Of a stretch of 64,000 nucleotides of DNA, positions 1-8,489 are shown one piece after another. A program made the position numbers and the translations under genes. The DNA comes from Planococcus shixiaomingii. GTDB taxonomy: Bacteria; Bacillota; Bacilli; Bacillales_A; Planococcaceae. The notes beneath the pieces are model-generated. The model saw only the letters and a program-made list of their open reading frames with translations, was not told where the DNA came from and searched no databases. Position 1 is the first letter of the stretch. Every line of letters starts with the position of its first letter. The stretch lies in assembly GCF_030413615.1 (NCBI RefSeq), contig NZ_CP129236.1:2650001-2714000 (forward strand), read 5' to 3'.

Positions 1-340
1 AAGCGAGTGCCAATACAGCAGATGGCTTAAATCTTCCAGTCACGGTCGGACGCGACCTTTTGCTCGCCATCAACGGATCGATATCTGTGTCAATGTAGTT
101 ATTCATCGCGGCAGAACCTGCTATTATTAATGCGGACCCGACCAAGGTGTAGGCGAGGATGTCCAGCTCTTGCAGGAAATGCCTGTCGGAAAACTGAAAC
201 GCTAACCACATTCCGGTAAACACGGTTATTAAATTGGAATTTACTATTCCTATTTTAATAAGTGCTAAAAAATCACTTAGGAATGTTGTTGTTTCCGGTG
301 TCTGATGAACATCCGCAGACAATGACCGGCCGTTTGACAT
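1..340 (-). CDS. ctaB: Protoheme IX farnesyltransferase (heme O synthase), N-terminal part
   Basis: Adds a farnesyl group to heme B to make heme O, the substrate of CtaA; an integral membrane UbiA-family prenyltransferase. The visible 113 residues start at the ATG at 338-340, behind a GGAGGGG ribosome binding site, and run off the left edge, so the C-terminal two thirds are missing. The first Asp-rich prenyl-diphosphate motif is visible as NNYIDTDIDP, followed by the basic stretch KRSRP typical of the family. It is divergent from ctaA, the usual heme A pairing in Bacillales. The truncation is only the window edge. Confidence 0.95.
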   Translation of the reverse strand, partial: MSNGRSLSADVHQTPETTTFLSDFLALIKIGIVNSNLITVFTGMWLAFQFSDRHFLQELDILAYTLVGSALIIAGSAAMNNYIDTDIDPLMASKRSRPTVTGRFKPSAVLALA

Positions 341-539
341 AGTATCCCCTCCTTTCAAAGTTGTAAGCATATTCCGCTAACCATAACTATATCTAAATTC
401 CAGTTTTATTTCTACCGCAAACTGAAATTTCATGATAAAAGCAATGATCTTCAAGTCATCAAACTCAGAAATACGCTCCTCCTATCATACATTAGAGTTC
501 GCAAGTTTTTAATATAGAAAAATAATAGTTTTTGAACAG

Positions 540-548
540 TTTGTGAAG
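540..548 (+). promoter_or_regulatory. Possible ResD-type site between ctaB and ctaA
   Basis: The 347-base divergent ctaB/ctaA spacer is AT-rich and has no gene. It contains TTTGTGAAG, which resembles the TTTGTGAAT sequence reported for the respiration regulator ResD, known to control ctaA in B. subtilis. One short match in AT-rich DNA is weak evidence. I could not place convincing -35/-10 boxes for either gene. Confidence 0.3.
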
Positions 549-687
549 GTAGCACTTATTATGTCTAAATCTTGAAAGTTTCGGGTATTCGGGATTTCCC
601 GTTGTGTTTTAAGGTAACTTTCGCTATCATCTAGTATGCAGGATACGGACGTTTTAGAAGTTTTTATAGAAAAAGTAGGTGGCATAC

Positions 688-1605
688 TTGCAGCAAAGTA
701 AATATATAAAATGGTTTGCAGTAGCAGCGACCATAGGAATGCTCTTAATCCTTCTTGGAGGAGCCCTCGTTACAAAAACAGACAGCGGCATGGGGTGCGG
801 CCGACATTGGCCAGGTTGCAACGGATCGCTAATACCAGATGAAATTACAGCCGAAGTCTTGATCGAGTTCTCCCATCGACTCGTTACAGGAATTGTCGGC
901 ATTTTAATTGTTGTATTGGCGGTATGGGCTTGGCGAAAATATGGCCATATCCGCGAAACCAAATTTTTATCTGTCATGGCGATTTTCTTTTTAGTGCTGC
1001 AAGCTCTAATCGGAGCTGCTCAAGTTAAATGGGGACAAGGCGACTTTATCCTTGCACTTCATTTTGGCATTTCCCTGATTTCGTTTGCATCCGTTCTATT
1101 ATTGACATTATTGGTATTTGAAGTGGATCAGAAATTTGACGCAGGCCGCGTTAAGATTGGCAACAAATTAAAATTCCATACCATCGGGGTTACTTTGTAT
1201 TCATATATTGTTGTTTATACAGGTGCGCTTGTGCGCCATACAGATTCAAGCTTGATTTGTTCTGACTGGCCGCTGTGCCGCAATGACCAATTCGCTCTTC
1301 CGGGCAATATGTATGAATGGGTTCAGATGGGCCACCGGATGGCAGCAGGATTGATCGTCATCTGGCTCGGTTATATCGCATGGCACGCCTTTAAGCACTA
1401 TCGGGATCAGAAAGTTATTTACATCGGCTGGCTGACGGCGTTTATCATTGTTCTGCTTCAAGCGACAACTGGTATGCTCGTTGTTCTGACCAAATTGAAT
1501 TTGGCTGTTGCCCTTCTCCATTCGTTGCTTATTTCCATGTTATTCGGATTGCTGTGTTATATGGTGCTGCTTGTTTCTCGCAGTCTATCAGCAAAAGTAA
1601 AATAA
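688..1605 (+). CDS. ctaA: Heme A synthase
   Basis: Oxidises heme O to heme A for cytochrome oxidase; a polytopic membrane protein of the COX15/CtaA family. Heme-ligand histidines sit in FSHR, LHFG, MGHR and LLHS contexts. Two cysteine pairs are present: C37 and C44 in CGRHWPGC, and the pair in CSDWPLC, the first corresponding to the redox-active extracytoplasmic pair of Bacillus CtaA. The longest frame opens at a GTG (679), but AGGTGG at 677-682 is a good ribosome site five bases before the TTG at 688. The TTG therefore gives the better-supported 305-residue start. A strong terminator follows immediately. Confidence 0.95.
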   Translation: MQQSKYIKWFAVAATIGMLLILLGGALVTKTDSGMGCGRHWPGCNGSLIPDEITAEVLIEFSHRLVTGIVGILIVVLAVWAWRKYGHIRETKFLSVMAIFFLVLQALIGAAQVKWGQGDFILALHFGISLISFASVLLLTLLVFEVDQKFDAGRVKIGNKLKFHTIGVTLYSYIVVYTGALVRHTDSSLICSDWPLCRNDQFALPGNMYEWVQMGHRMAAGLIVIWLGYIAWHAFKHYRDQKVIYIGWLTAFIIVLLQATTGMLVVLTKLNLAVALLHSLLISMLFGLLCYMVLLVSRSLSAKVK

Positions 1606-1650
1606 AAAACTGCAGGCCCTCATTCAAATGAGCTGCCTGCAGTTTTTTTT
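1606..1650 (+). terminator. Intrinsic terminator of ctaA
   Basis: The hairpin arms CTGCAGGC and GCCTGCAG, with further CTCAT/ATGAG pairing, are followed by eight T residues just after the ctaA stop codon. Confidence 0.9.
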
Positions 1651-1660
1651 GCACTCATAC

Positions 1661-1697
1661 AAAAACCTGTCCAGATAAATCTGGACAGGTTTTTTAT
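1661..1697. terminator. Bidirectional terminator between ctaA and pyc
   Basis: A perfect AACCTGTCCAGAT / ATCTGGACAGGTT stem is flanked by A residues on the left and a T run on the right. It lies 35 bases downstream of the pyc stop on the minus strand and backs up the ctaA terminator on the plus strand. Confidence 0.85.
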
Positions 1698-1731
1698 TTA
1701 ACAATTAAGCAAGAGTAAAGTGCTCATCTTT

Positions 1732-4700
1732 TTAATGTCTATCCATTTCAATCAACAGGTCTCCAGTAGAGATGCCATCGCCAGCATTGACATAGATTTC
1801 TTTAATGGTGCCATCAAATGGCGCTTGGACGGTTGTTTCCATCTTCATGGCTTCTGTTACAAGCAGATGGTCCCCACGGTCTACTTTCGCCCCTTTTTCA
1901 GCAACAACTTTCAAGACCGTCCCCGGCATTGTGGCTGCGATATGGGTTTCGTTTGTAGGATCCGCTTTCTGTTTCGCTGTCACATCTGTCTCGACAGTCA
2001 TATCTTGAATATTCACTTCACGCGACTGGCCATTCAGTTCGAAATAAATGGTCCGTTTGCCGTCTTTTTGCGGTTCGCCGATGGAAACCATTTTAATCAT
2101 CAACGTTTTCCCTTTTTCGATTTCAACTTCAATTTCTTCTCCAAGTCTCATACCGTAAAGGAAAGTCAGCGTATCTAAGACAGAAACGTTGCCAAACTGT
2201 TTGTACGTAGTGGTATATTCTTCAAATACTTTCGGATAGAGCGCATATGCCAATACTTCTTGGCTCGTTACCGGTCGTTCCAGCTGGTCGAACAATGTTC
2301 GCTTGATCGCGTCAAAATCGGCTGGCTCAAGCAATTCGCCTGGGCGAACTGTTATCGGCTGCCGGTCCTTCAAAACGACCTCCTGCAATTCTTTCGGGAA
2401 ACCGCCATACGGTTGCCCAATATACCCTTCAAAGAACTCGATGACCGACTCCGGAAAATCAATTGTTCTTCCTTTTGTCAAAACCGTATATTCATCTAAA
2501 TCGTTTTGAACCATGAACAACGCCATGTCCCCGACAACTTTTGATGAAGGCGTCACTTTGACAACATCGCCGAACAACAAGTTGACCCGAGAATACATGG
2601 ATTTTACTTCTTCCCAGCGCATGCCAAGCCCAACACCTTTTGCTTGCTGCTGAAGGTTGCTGTACTGGCCTCCTGGCATTTCATGCACGTAAATTTCAGA
2701 ATGCGGGCTGTTCATGCCACTTTCGAAATCAGAATAGTATTTACGGACATCTTCCCAGTAATGGGAAATCTGCTCGAGCGCATTGATGTCAGTTCTGACT
2801 TTGCGATCGCTTCCGCTCATTGCGTAATACAAAGAGTTTGCGCTTGGCTGGGAAGTCAAACCAGACATCGAACCAAGAGCTGTATCCACGATATCGACTC
2901 CCGCTTCAATTGCTTTTGCGTACAAGTAAATGCCGTTTCCGCTCGTATCGTGAGTATGAAGATGGATCGGCAAGGACGTTGTATCTTTCAGTTCTGAAAT
3001 CAAACGATAAGCAGCTTCGGGTTTCAATAAGCCAGCCATGTCTTTGATCGCCAGAATATGGGCACCGGATGCTTCCAGTTCTTTCGCCATTTTTTTATAA
3101 TAGTCCACTGTGTATTTATCACGGCTCGGGTCGAGGATATCGCCCGCATAGCAGATCGCCGCTTCAGCCACTTTTCCGGATTGGCGTACTTCGTCAATCG
3201 CTACTTCCATTCCTTTGATCCAGTTTAAGCTATCGAATATACGGAAGACATCGATGCCAGCATCGGCTGAATTGCGAACAAATTCACGGATGACATTATC
3301 CGGGTAATTTTTATAGCCGACTGCGTTAGCTCCGCGGAACAGCATTTGGAATAAAACGTTTGGAATTTCTTTGCGCAGTTTGATCAACCGCTGCCAAGGA
3401 TCTTCTTTCAAGAAGCGGTAGGACACATCGAAAGTTGCCCCTCCCCACATTTCAAGTGAGAATAAATCGCTTTGCAGGCGAGCTGTCTCTTTTGCAATTT
3501 CAAACATATCGTATGAACGCAGACGAGTAGCAAGCAGCGATTGATGAGCGTCTCGGAAAGTTGTGTCAGTTAAAAGCACTTCTTTTTGATCGTGGATCCA
3601 CTGGGTTAAGCCTTCTACTCCGTGTTCATCCAATATTTGTTTTGTGCCGCTTGGCGCTGGAGCAGACAAATCCACTTGCGGTTTTCTAGGATGGGTAAAG
3701 ATTGGCTTCTTTTTCTTCTCGATGCCCGGGAAGCCGTTAACTGTGACATTGCCGATATAACTCAACAATTTTGTGCCTCGGTCTTGGCGTACCGGGAAGA
3801 TGAACAATTCAGGCGTCGAATCGATAAAACTTGTATCGAATTCGCCTTTTAAGAAGTTCTCGTGTCTAACAACGTTAGCCAAGAAAGGAATATTGGTTTT
3901 AATTCCGCGGATCCGGAACTCCTGCAAGTTACGGTCCATTTTCGCGGCGGCTTCATTAAACGTGACGCCCCATGTTGAGCATTTCACCAGCAAAGAATCA
4001 TAATACGGCGTTATAACGGCCCCTTGGAAACCATTTCCGGCATCTAAACGGACGCCAAAACCGCCGCCCGAACGGTAAACCATCAGTTTACCGGCATCCG
4101 GCATAAAGTCATTTAACGGATCTTCAGTTGTTACGCGCGATTGGATGGCGAAACCAAACAACGGAATATCCGCTTGGAGCGGGATGTTGATTTCTTTACT
4201 GTGAAGCGTATGGCCTCTGGCAATATTGATTTGGGCATGGACAATATCAATACCTGTAACCATTTCCGTTATAGTATGCTCCACCTGAATCCGCGGATTT
4301 ACTTCTATGAAATAAAATTCATCATTGGCTACCAAGAATTCCACGGTGCCAGCATTTATGTAATCGATGTTTTTCATCAGCTTGACAGCGGCTTCACAGA
4401 TTTCGTTCCGCAACTTGTCACTGATTGAATTGGATGGTGCAATCTCCACTACTTTTTGATGGCGGCGCTGAATCGAACAATCACGTTCGTATAGATGGAT
4501 GACGTTGCCATCCGTGTCACCTAAAATTTGCACTTCAATGTGCTTTGGTTTTTCAACAAATTTTTCAACATACATTTCATCAGAGCCAAAAGCAGCTTTT
4601 GCTTCGGACTTTGCCCGTTCATAAGACGATGCAAGTTCTTCTCGTGTTCTGACGATGCGCATACCGCGCCCACCGCCGCCAAGGGAAGCTTTGATCATTA

Positions 4701-5172
4701 ATGGGAATCCTGCTTCTTCACTGAATGCTACCACTTCTTCGAGCGATTCCACCGGACCGTCTGTACCTGGGATTACCGGAATTCCGGCTAAAATTGCTTG
4801 TGTACGCGCTTTAACTTTGTCCCCGAACATATCCAAATGACGGGAAGTCGGACCGATAAACACGATGCCTTCTTCTTCGCATCGGCGGGCAAAATGGACG
4901 TTTTCCGATAAAAACCCGTATCCCGGATGAACGGCATCCACGTCAGAATCTTTTGCGATACGGATGATATCTTCAATATCCAAATACGCATCAATCGGCT
5001 TTTTTCCTTTTCCGACCAAATAAGATTCATCGGCTTTAAAGCGATGATAAGATCCACTGTCCTCTTGCGAATAAATTGCAACTGTCCGAAGATTCAGTTC
5101 GGTACAAGCGCGGAAAACCCGGATAGCGATTTCCCCACGATTTGCTACTAAGATTTTGTTGATTGTCTTCAC
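1732..5172 (-). CDS. pyc: Pyruvate carboxylase
   Basis: Biotin- and ATP-dependent carboxylation of pyruvate to oxaloacetate, the main anaplerotic step. The 1146 residues match full-length single-chain Pyc. The order is an N-terminal biotin carboxylase/ATP-grasp domain (KILVANRGEIA at the start, GGGGRGM ATP loop), a carboxyltransferase domain (DTTFRDAHQS about residue 535), a conserved linker, and a C-terminal biotinyl domain with AMKM, biotin-accepting lysine about K1110. The frame opens at GTG 5184. The GTG at 5172 is preferred because it gives the family N-terminus (MKTINKILVANRGE) and has AAAGGGTG upstream. It lies 15 bases after the ftsW stop, so the two are probably cotranscribed. In relatives Pyc is controlled through c-di-AMP, directly or via DarB, whose gene is at 50.8 kb. 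Confidence 0.97.
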   Translation of the reverse strand: MKTINKILVANRGEIAIRVFRACTELNLRTVAIYSQEDSGSYHRFKADESYLVGKGKKPIDAYLDIEDIIRIAKDSDVDAVHPGYGFLSENVHFARRCEEEGIVFIGPTSRHLDMFGDKVKARTQAILAGIPVIPGTDGPVESLEEVVAFSEEAGFPLMIKASLGGGGRGMRIVRTREELASSYERAKSEAKAAFGSDEMYVEKFVEKPKHIEVQILGDTDGNVIHLYERDCSIQRRHQKVVEIAPSNSISDKLRNEICEAAVKLMKNIDYINAGTVEFLVANDEFYFIEVNPRIQVEHTITEMVTGIDIVHAQINIARGHTLHSKEINIPLQADIPLFGFAIQSRVTTEDPLNDFMPDAGKLMVYRSGGGFGVRLDAGNGFQGAVITPYYDSLLVKCSTWGVTFNEAAAKMDRNLQEFRIRGIKTNIPFLANVVRHENFLKGEFDTSFIDSTPELFIFPVRQDRGTKLLSYIGNVTVNGFPGIEKKKKPIFTHPRKPQVDLSAPAPSGTKQILDEHGVEGLTQWIHDQKEVLLTDTTFRDAHQSLLATRLRSYDMFEIAKETARLQSDLFSLEMWGGATFDVSYRFLKEDPWQRLIKLRKEIPNVLFQMLFRGANAVGYKNYPDNVIREFVRNSADAGIDVFRIFDSLNWIKGMEVAIDEVRQSGKVAEAAICYAGDILDPSRDKYTVDYYKKMAKELEASGAHILAIKDMAGLLKPEAAYRLISELKDTTSLPIHLHTHDTSGNGIYLYAKAIEAGVDIVDTALGSMSGLTSQPSANSLYYAMSGSDRKVRTDINALEQISHYWEDVRKYYSDFESGMNSPHSEIYVHEMPGGQYSNLQQQAKGVGLGMRWEEVKSMYSRVNLLFGDVVKVTPSSKVVGDMALFMVQNDLDEYTVLTKGRTIDFPESVIEFFEGYIGQPYGGFPKELQEVVLKDRQPITVRPGELLEPADFDAIKRTLFDQLERPVTSQEVLAYALYPKVFEEYTTTYKQFGNVSVLDTLTFLYGMRLGEEIEVEIEKGKTLMIKMVSIGEPQKDGKRTIYFELNGQSREVNIQDMTVETDVTAKQKADPTNETHIAATMPGTVLKVVAEKGAKVDRGDHLLVTEAMKMETTVQAPFDGTIKEIYVNAGDGISTGDLLIEMDRH

Positions 5173-5187
5173 TCCGCAGCACACCCT

Positions 5188-6354
5188 TTACTTTTTCAAT
5201 TTTTCAGCTTTGTGGAACATGGAAACATTCATCAATACTCCCATAGCTAAAGATAACAAAATTATAGAGGTTCCGCCATAGCTGATAAATGGAAGTGTTA
5301 CACCTGTAAGCGGGATAAGCCCTGTCAACCCACCCAAATTGACGAAAGTCTGGATTCCGATCATGCTGGCAACACCAGCTGCTAGCATTCTCGCCAGCGG
5401 GTCTTTTGTCGTCATGGCAATTGAAAGTCCGCGAAGAACAATGAAAGCCAAACCGACCAAGACAAAAGCTACACCGAAGACGCCTAACTCCTCAGCGATG
5501 ACAGACATAATAAAATCTGTATGCGGTTCCGGCAAATAACCCAGCTTTTGGATTGACTGCCCAAGGCCTAGTCCACTTAAGCCGCCAGATCCGATAGCTA
5601 AATAACCGTTAACGATTTGCATCCCGAATCCCAATTCATCCTGGAACGGATTAAAAAATGCATCAAGCCGGCCTAGCCGTTTTTCAGTAAAAATCTGGTC
5701 TTGCGCAAAAATGATCATTGGCAAAATAAATAACGCAGCCCCGGCAACGACGATTGAGGCCAATTTCAGATACAACTTAAACCGAATGCCGCTCGCGAGC
5801 ATAACGCATAAGCCAACTGCTCCAATAATGAGCATAGATCCTAAATCCGGTTCCAAGAAGACTAAAAACAGAACAAGTGTCAAGACAACTACCGGAGGGG
5901 CAATTGATTCGTTAAAATTATTGATCATGCCTTTTTTATTTTTATTAGCGAATACTCCTGCTAAATAAAGGATGATGCCTACTTTCGCCACTTCTGAAGG
6001 TTGAATACTCGCAAATCCTAAATCGATCCAACTCTTGGCACCGCCGCCTGCATAGCCAATTATGTGAACTAAGACCAGTCCGATAAAAATTACAGCCAGT
6101 ATAAGCTTCATCATGCCTTTTCTGCTGAAATGCTTATACGGGAAAAGCGCAGAAATGGCAAAAATCGGAAACGCCAAAGACAAGTTCACTAGTTGTTGCT
6201 TGTAAAAATGGTTGGCTTCCCATCCGTAGACATTTACAGCCCAGGCCATACTTGCACTGTAAATCATGACCAGACCGAATAACGATAAAGCTATGTATGT
6301 AAAAAACAGGGGATAATCAAAATGTTTCGCATATCTCTTGATGTATTGTCTCAT
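5188..6354 (-). CDS. ftsW: FtsW/RodA/SpoVE-family peptidoglycan glycosyltransferase
   Basis: A SEDS-family membrane glycosyltransferase that polymerises lipid II, working with a class B PBP in septal wall synthesis. The 388 residues contain about ten hydrophobic segments. Diagnostic SEDS stretches are GGAKSWIDLG about residue 105, the EPDLGS motif, the HTDFIMSVIAEELG region, and the C-terminal FISYGGTS. Position beside pyc and ylaN as in B. subtilis favours FtsW over RodA or SpoVE. The start ATG (6352-6354) is followed at the other end by pyc after 15 bases. A terminator separates it from upstream ylaN. Confidence 0.93.
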   Translation of the reverse strand: MRQYIKRYAKHFDYPLFFTYIALSLFGLVMIYSASMAWAVNVYGWEANHFYKQQLVNLSLAFPIFAISALFPYKHFSRKGMMKLILAVIFIGLVLVHIIGYAGGGAKSWIDLGFASIQPSEVAKVGIILYLAGVFANKNKKGMINNFNESIAPPVVVLTLVLFLVFLEPDLGSMLIIGAVGLCVMLASGIRFKLYLKLASIVVAGAALFILPMIIFAQDQIFTEKRLGRLDAFFNPFQDELGFGMQIVNGYLAIGSGGLSGLGLGQSIQKLGYLPEPHTDFIMSVIAEELGVFGVAFVLVGLAFIVLRGLSIAMTTKDPLARMLAAGVASMIGIQTFVNLGGLTGLIPLTGVTLPFISYGGTSIILLSLAMGVLMNVSMFHKAEKLKK

Positions 6355-6383
6355 TGCCTATTACCTCTTTTACTTTATGGGTT

Positions 6384-6420
6384 TAGTAAAAAAACTCAAA
6401 CAAAGTTCGTTTGAGTTTGA
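6384..6420 (-). terminator. Terminator of ylaN
   Basis: Read on the minus strand, AAACTCAAAC and GTTTGAGTTT form a 10-bp stem followed by seven T residues, immediately after the ylaN stop. Confidence 0.85.
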
Positions 6421-6422
6421 AG

Positions 6423-6704
6423 TCATTTATTCGTATACGCTTCCAACAAAAGAGATAGTTTCTTTTCAAGCGTATCTATTAAATTCTTGCCGGTTTCACG
6501 TTCGATCAAGCCTAATTTAACGGCAAAATCAATTTCGCGCGATAAACCGAACATTTGTGTATCGAGAACTTCTTCATATAAGGGGCATGATGGCAATGTC
6601 AAATTGTCCATTTGGACTTTGATTAATTGCTCAATTTTTTCTGCATCTGCTTTGAGGAGTTCTAACGCTTTTAGCTGATATGTTTGTTCTTCTGTATGTT
6701 CCAT
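6423..6704 (-). CDS. ylaN: YlaN family protein (Fur-associated iron homeostasis factor)
   Basis: A 93-residue, mostly helical acidic cytoplasmic protein of the DUF1507/YlaN family. It is recognised from [16 protein letters not shown] and the central [17 protein letters not shown], where proline and cysteine are conserved. Family members in B. subtilis and Staphylococcus aureus are linked to iron availability and interact with the Fur repressor. That role is transferred by family, not shown here. The GGGGGAGT ribosome site sits before the ATG at 6704. It is probably monocistronic, with its own terminator before ftsW. Confidence 0.92.
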   Translation of the reverse strand: MEHTEEQTYQLKALELLKADAEKIEQLIKVQMDNLTLPSCPLYEEVLDTQMFGLSREIDFAVKLGLIERETGKNLIDTLEKKLSLLLEAYTNK

Positions 6705-6808
6705 GAGGACTCCCCCATTTAATGATATTTCATGTTCAGTGACTTGTTTAAAGTGTATATGCTAGCCAGTAAAATTGCAAGCCTCTATCTTCTCCAGAAT
6801 TAATCCCT

Positions 6809-6836
6809 TTGGGAATTTGCAAGGAAACGGTATACT
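6809..6836 (+). promoter_or_regulatory. Candidate sigma-A promoter for the YlaL-like operon
   Basis: TTGGGA and TATACT are separated by 16 bases, upstream of a leader of about 130 bases. The leader has potential pairing of ACGGTC (6880s) with GACCGT (6920s) before the GGAGGG ribosome site at 6959. The -10 is good and the -35 moderate. Confidence 0.5.
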
Positions 6837-6970
6837 GATTAAGAGAAACTTCGTTCAGTGAAGGATGTACTCGGGTTTTTACGGTCAGTTGCCTTCCATT
6901 CGGTGAAGCGGAAAGCTAACAGACCGTTAAAACGGGATAAAAGATGGATAATTTTAATGGAGGGTTCAGA

Positions 6971-7477
6971 ATGGAATTCATAATACCGTTTAAAGGCGAA
7001 GTAAAGTATAAAATTACACTCGATCCGACAGTTTGGATTTTTGATGATCGAAAAATCGATTTGGAGACCTATTTTGTTGAAACAAGAGTCGAGCGCGATG
7101 AACTTGAAGAATACAAACGCGGCATGGGCGAACATTGGTCGCGCGAGATCATGGAAGGCGCGACGGTACCTCCAACATTAAATTCAGAAAAGACCTATAA
7201 TAGGAAAGAAAAAAATGAAATGATGGTCGGCACGTTCGGCATGATCTTCAAGCCGTTTCTGGAAAATGCAGAACCAACCCAACAAGCAAGCCAGGTGGTA
7301 ATTGAAACGTCTAACGGCGAGCAGGCTTTTACTTTAGCAGAAGCTAAAGAACTGATTTTCAAATTCAGCCAGGAAGGCAAGCCGTTGAAAGATGATGGCC
7401 CCGTCCATGTGCTATTGCCGGATGGATCGAATCAGCACAATCCCATCACGGATATCATTGCGATTCGAGTTGAATAG
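6971..7477 (+). CDS. Conserved hypothetical protein, YlaL-like
   Basis: A 168-residue soluble protein with no signal peptide or membrane segment. Recognisable family stretches are YKITLDPTVWIFDDRK near the N-terminus, the central NAEPTQQA and the C-terminal HVLLPDGSNQHNPI. By sequence impression and position near ylaN and ylaI it corresponds to B. subtilis YlaL, sometimes annotated as a peptidyl-prolyl isomerase without firm proof, so no function is assigned. An in-frame ATG exists at 6944, but GGAGGG at 6959-6964, six bases before the ATG at 6971, fixes the start. It is followed by ylaI after 12 bases. Confidence 0.85.
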   Translation: MEFIIPFKGEVKYKITLDPTVWIFDDRKIDLETYFVETRVERDELEEYKRGMGEHWSREIMEGATVPPTLNSEKTYNRKEKNEMMVGTFGMIFKPFLENAEPTQQASQVVIETSNGEQAFTLAEAKELIFKFSQEGKPLKDDGPVHVLLPDGSNQHNPITDIIAIRVE

Positions 7478-7489
7478 GAGAGGTAAACT

Positions 7490-7693
7490 ATGCGCGTACA
7501 ATGTGTAATTTGTGACAAAATTGAAGAGCTTAACGATGATACTCTTCAAGCAAAACGTTTGCGGAACAGACCTATCCATACGCATATGTGTGATGCATGC
7601 CATGACCGCATCTCGGAACGGACAAAGGAACGGTTAGCGACCGGCTCATTCCGGTTTTACCGCAGTTCCCGCAGGATTGAGGATGACTTCTGA
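7490..7693 (+). CDS. ylaI: YlaI family zinc-ribbon-like protein (DUF2197)
   Basis: A 67-residue basic protein with two CxxC knuckles, CVIC at residues 5-8 and CDAC about residues 34-37. This arrangement is expected to bind one zinc ion. The C-terminal half is rich in Arg (FRFYRSSRRIEDDF). It matches the DUF2197/YlaI family, whose function is unknown; nucleic-acid or protein binding is only a guess. AGGAGAGG overlaps the stop of the preceding gene. Its TGA overlaps the next gene's ATG by one base, so translation is probably coupled. Confidence 0.88.
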   Translation: MRVQCVICDKIEELNDDTLQAKRLRNRPIHTHMCDACHDRISERTKERLATGSFRFYRSSRRIEDDF

Positions 7694-8142
7694 TGAAGCT
7701 GCTCAAGGGCATCTGGATCGGTTTTTGGAGCGGCCTCGTCATCGGATTTTTGCTGAAGTGGATTCAATCGATTACCGGTGTTAAAGTTTACTCTTTGCTT
7801 TTGAATGTCGATTTTATACCAATTATTGGATCGGTTAACTGGTCAGAACCTGCTGAATTTTCGTTCCACATCGTCACATCGCTGATTTTCGGAATCATAT
7901 ATGTCTATCTGGCGAAACGGCGGCCATATCCCTTTGGGCAATTGGTATTATTCAGTTTAATCTTGTGTGTGCCGCTTTATTTGCTTTATTTTCCACTTGC
8001 GGTTTTAGCAGTAAATCCGACATTGCCTGGAGTGGCTGATGGGGAAGCCATTCTTTATTGGATTTTTGCCCATTTGGCCTACGCTTTGGCTTTGCCGATT
8101 CTTTATAAAATATTTGAACGAAAAAACGCTGCTTCTCAATGA
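7693..8142 (+). CDS. Small integral membrane protein of unknown function
   Basis: 149 residues with four or five hydrophobic segments, beginning GIWIGFWSGLVIGFLL, and short basic loops such as AKRRPYPFG. I do not recognise a named family. The layout suggests a YkvI/YtrH-like accessory membrane protein, but no catalytic motif is visible. It is the last gene of the YlaL-ylaI operon and starts at an ATG overlapping the ylaI stop. Its TGA (8140-8142) lies inside a terminator hairpin and overlaps the convergent ylaH gene by seven bases. Confidence 0.8.
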   Translation: MKLLKGIWIGFWSGLVIGFLLKWIQSITGVKVYSLLLNVDFIPIIGSVNWSEPAEFSFHIVTSLIFGIIYVYLAKRRPYPFGQLVLFSLILCVPLYLLYFPLAVLAVNPTLPGVADGEAILYWIFAHLAYALALPILYKIFERKNAASQ

Positions 8143-8156
8143 GAAGCAGCGTTTTC
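8119..8156. terminator. Shared bidirectional terminator inside two overlapping gene ends
   Basis: AACGCTGCTTCTC and GAGAAGCAGCGTT form a perfect 13-bp stem with a three-base loop (AAT) at 8138-8140. A6 lies on the left and TTTT on the right. The stop codons of the convergent membrane gene and ylaH both fall in or next to the loop. Confidence 0.9.
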
Positions 8157-8465
8157 GCGTTTTTCGCGCCATAATCGAATTTTATACAAAATCAAAATCA
8201 GTGCTGCAATTATCAGCCCTTCTACAACCGGCAGGAACAGAGCCAAGAATGTAAGCCCAAGCCCACCTACTAGTAGAAACAAAGCGATAACAGCGTTTTT
8301 ACCGATCGATAGTTTTTTGGCAAAGCCTAATTTGTAAACAAATGCTGAGAGCAGGAAGATGACGGCAAAAAGCGCATATCCTGCAATCTCGAAGTTCGGC
8401 ATTGTCTCATATAAAAACCGGGCTAACGGATACATCCTATCATAGACAAAAGCTTGATCGCCCAT
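8136..8465 (-). CDS. ylaH: YlaH-like family membrane protein
   Basis: A 109-residue protein of the YlaH-like family (B. subtilis YlaH lies next to typA, as here). It has three hydrophobic stretches, about residues 28-45 (IAGYALFAVIFLLSAFVY), 58-75 and 78-95, and a basic C-terminal tail. Function is unknown. The ATG at 8465 follows AAGGATG and lies 24 bases after typA with no terminator between, so it is probably cotranscribed with typA. The last seven bases overlap the convergent membrane gene. Confidence 0.87.
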   Translation of the reverse strand: MGDQAFVYDRMYPLARFLYETMPNFEIAGYALFAVIFLLSAFVYKLGFAKKLSIGKNAVIALFLLVGGLGLTFLALFLPVVEGLIIAALILILYKIRLWREKRENAASH

Positions 8466-8489
8466 GGATTATACATCCTTCCCATTCAT

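Noticed and set aside
6839..7135. 98-codon minus-strand frame opposite the YlaL-like gene
   Set aside because: No ribosome site, no family resemblance, and antisense to a well-supported gene and its leader.
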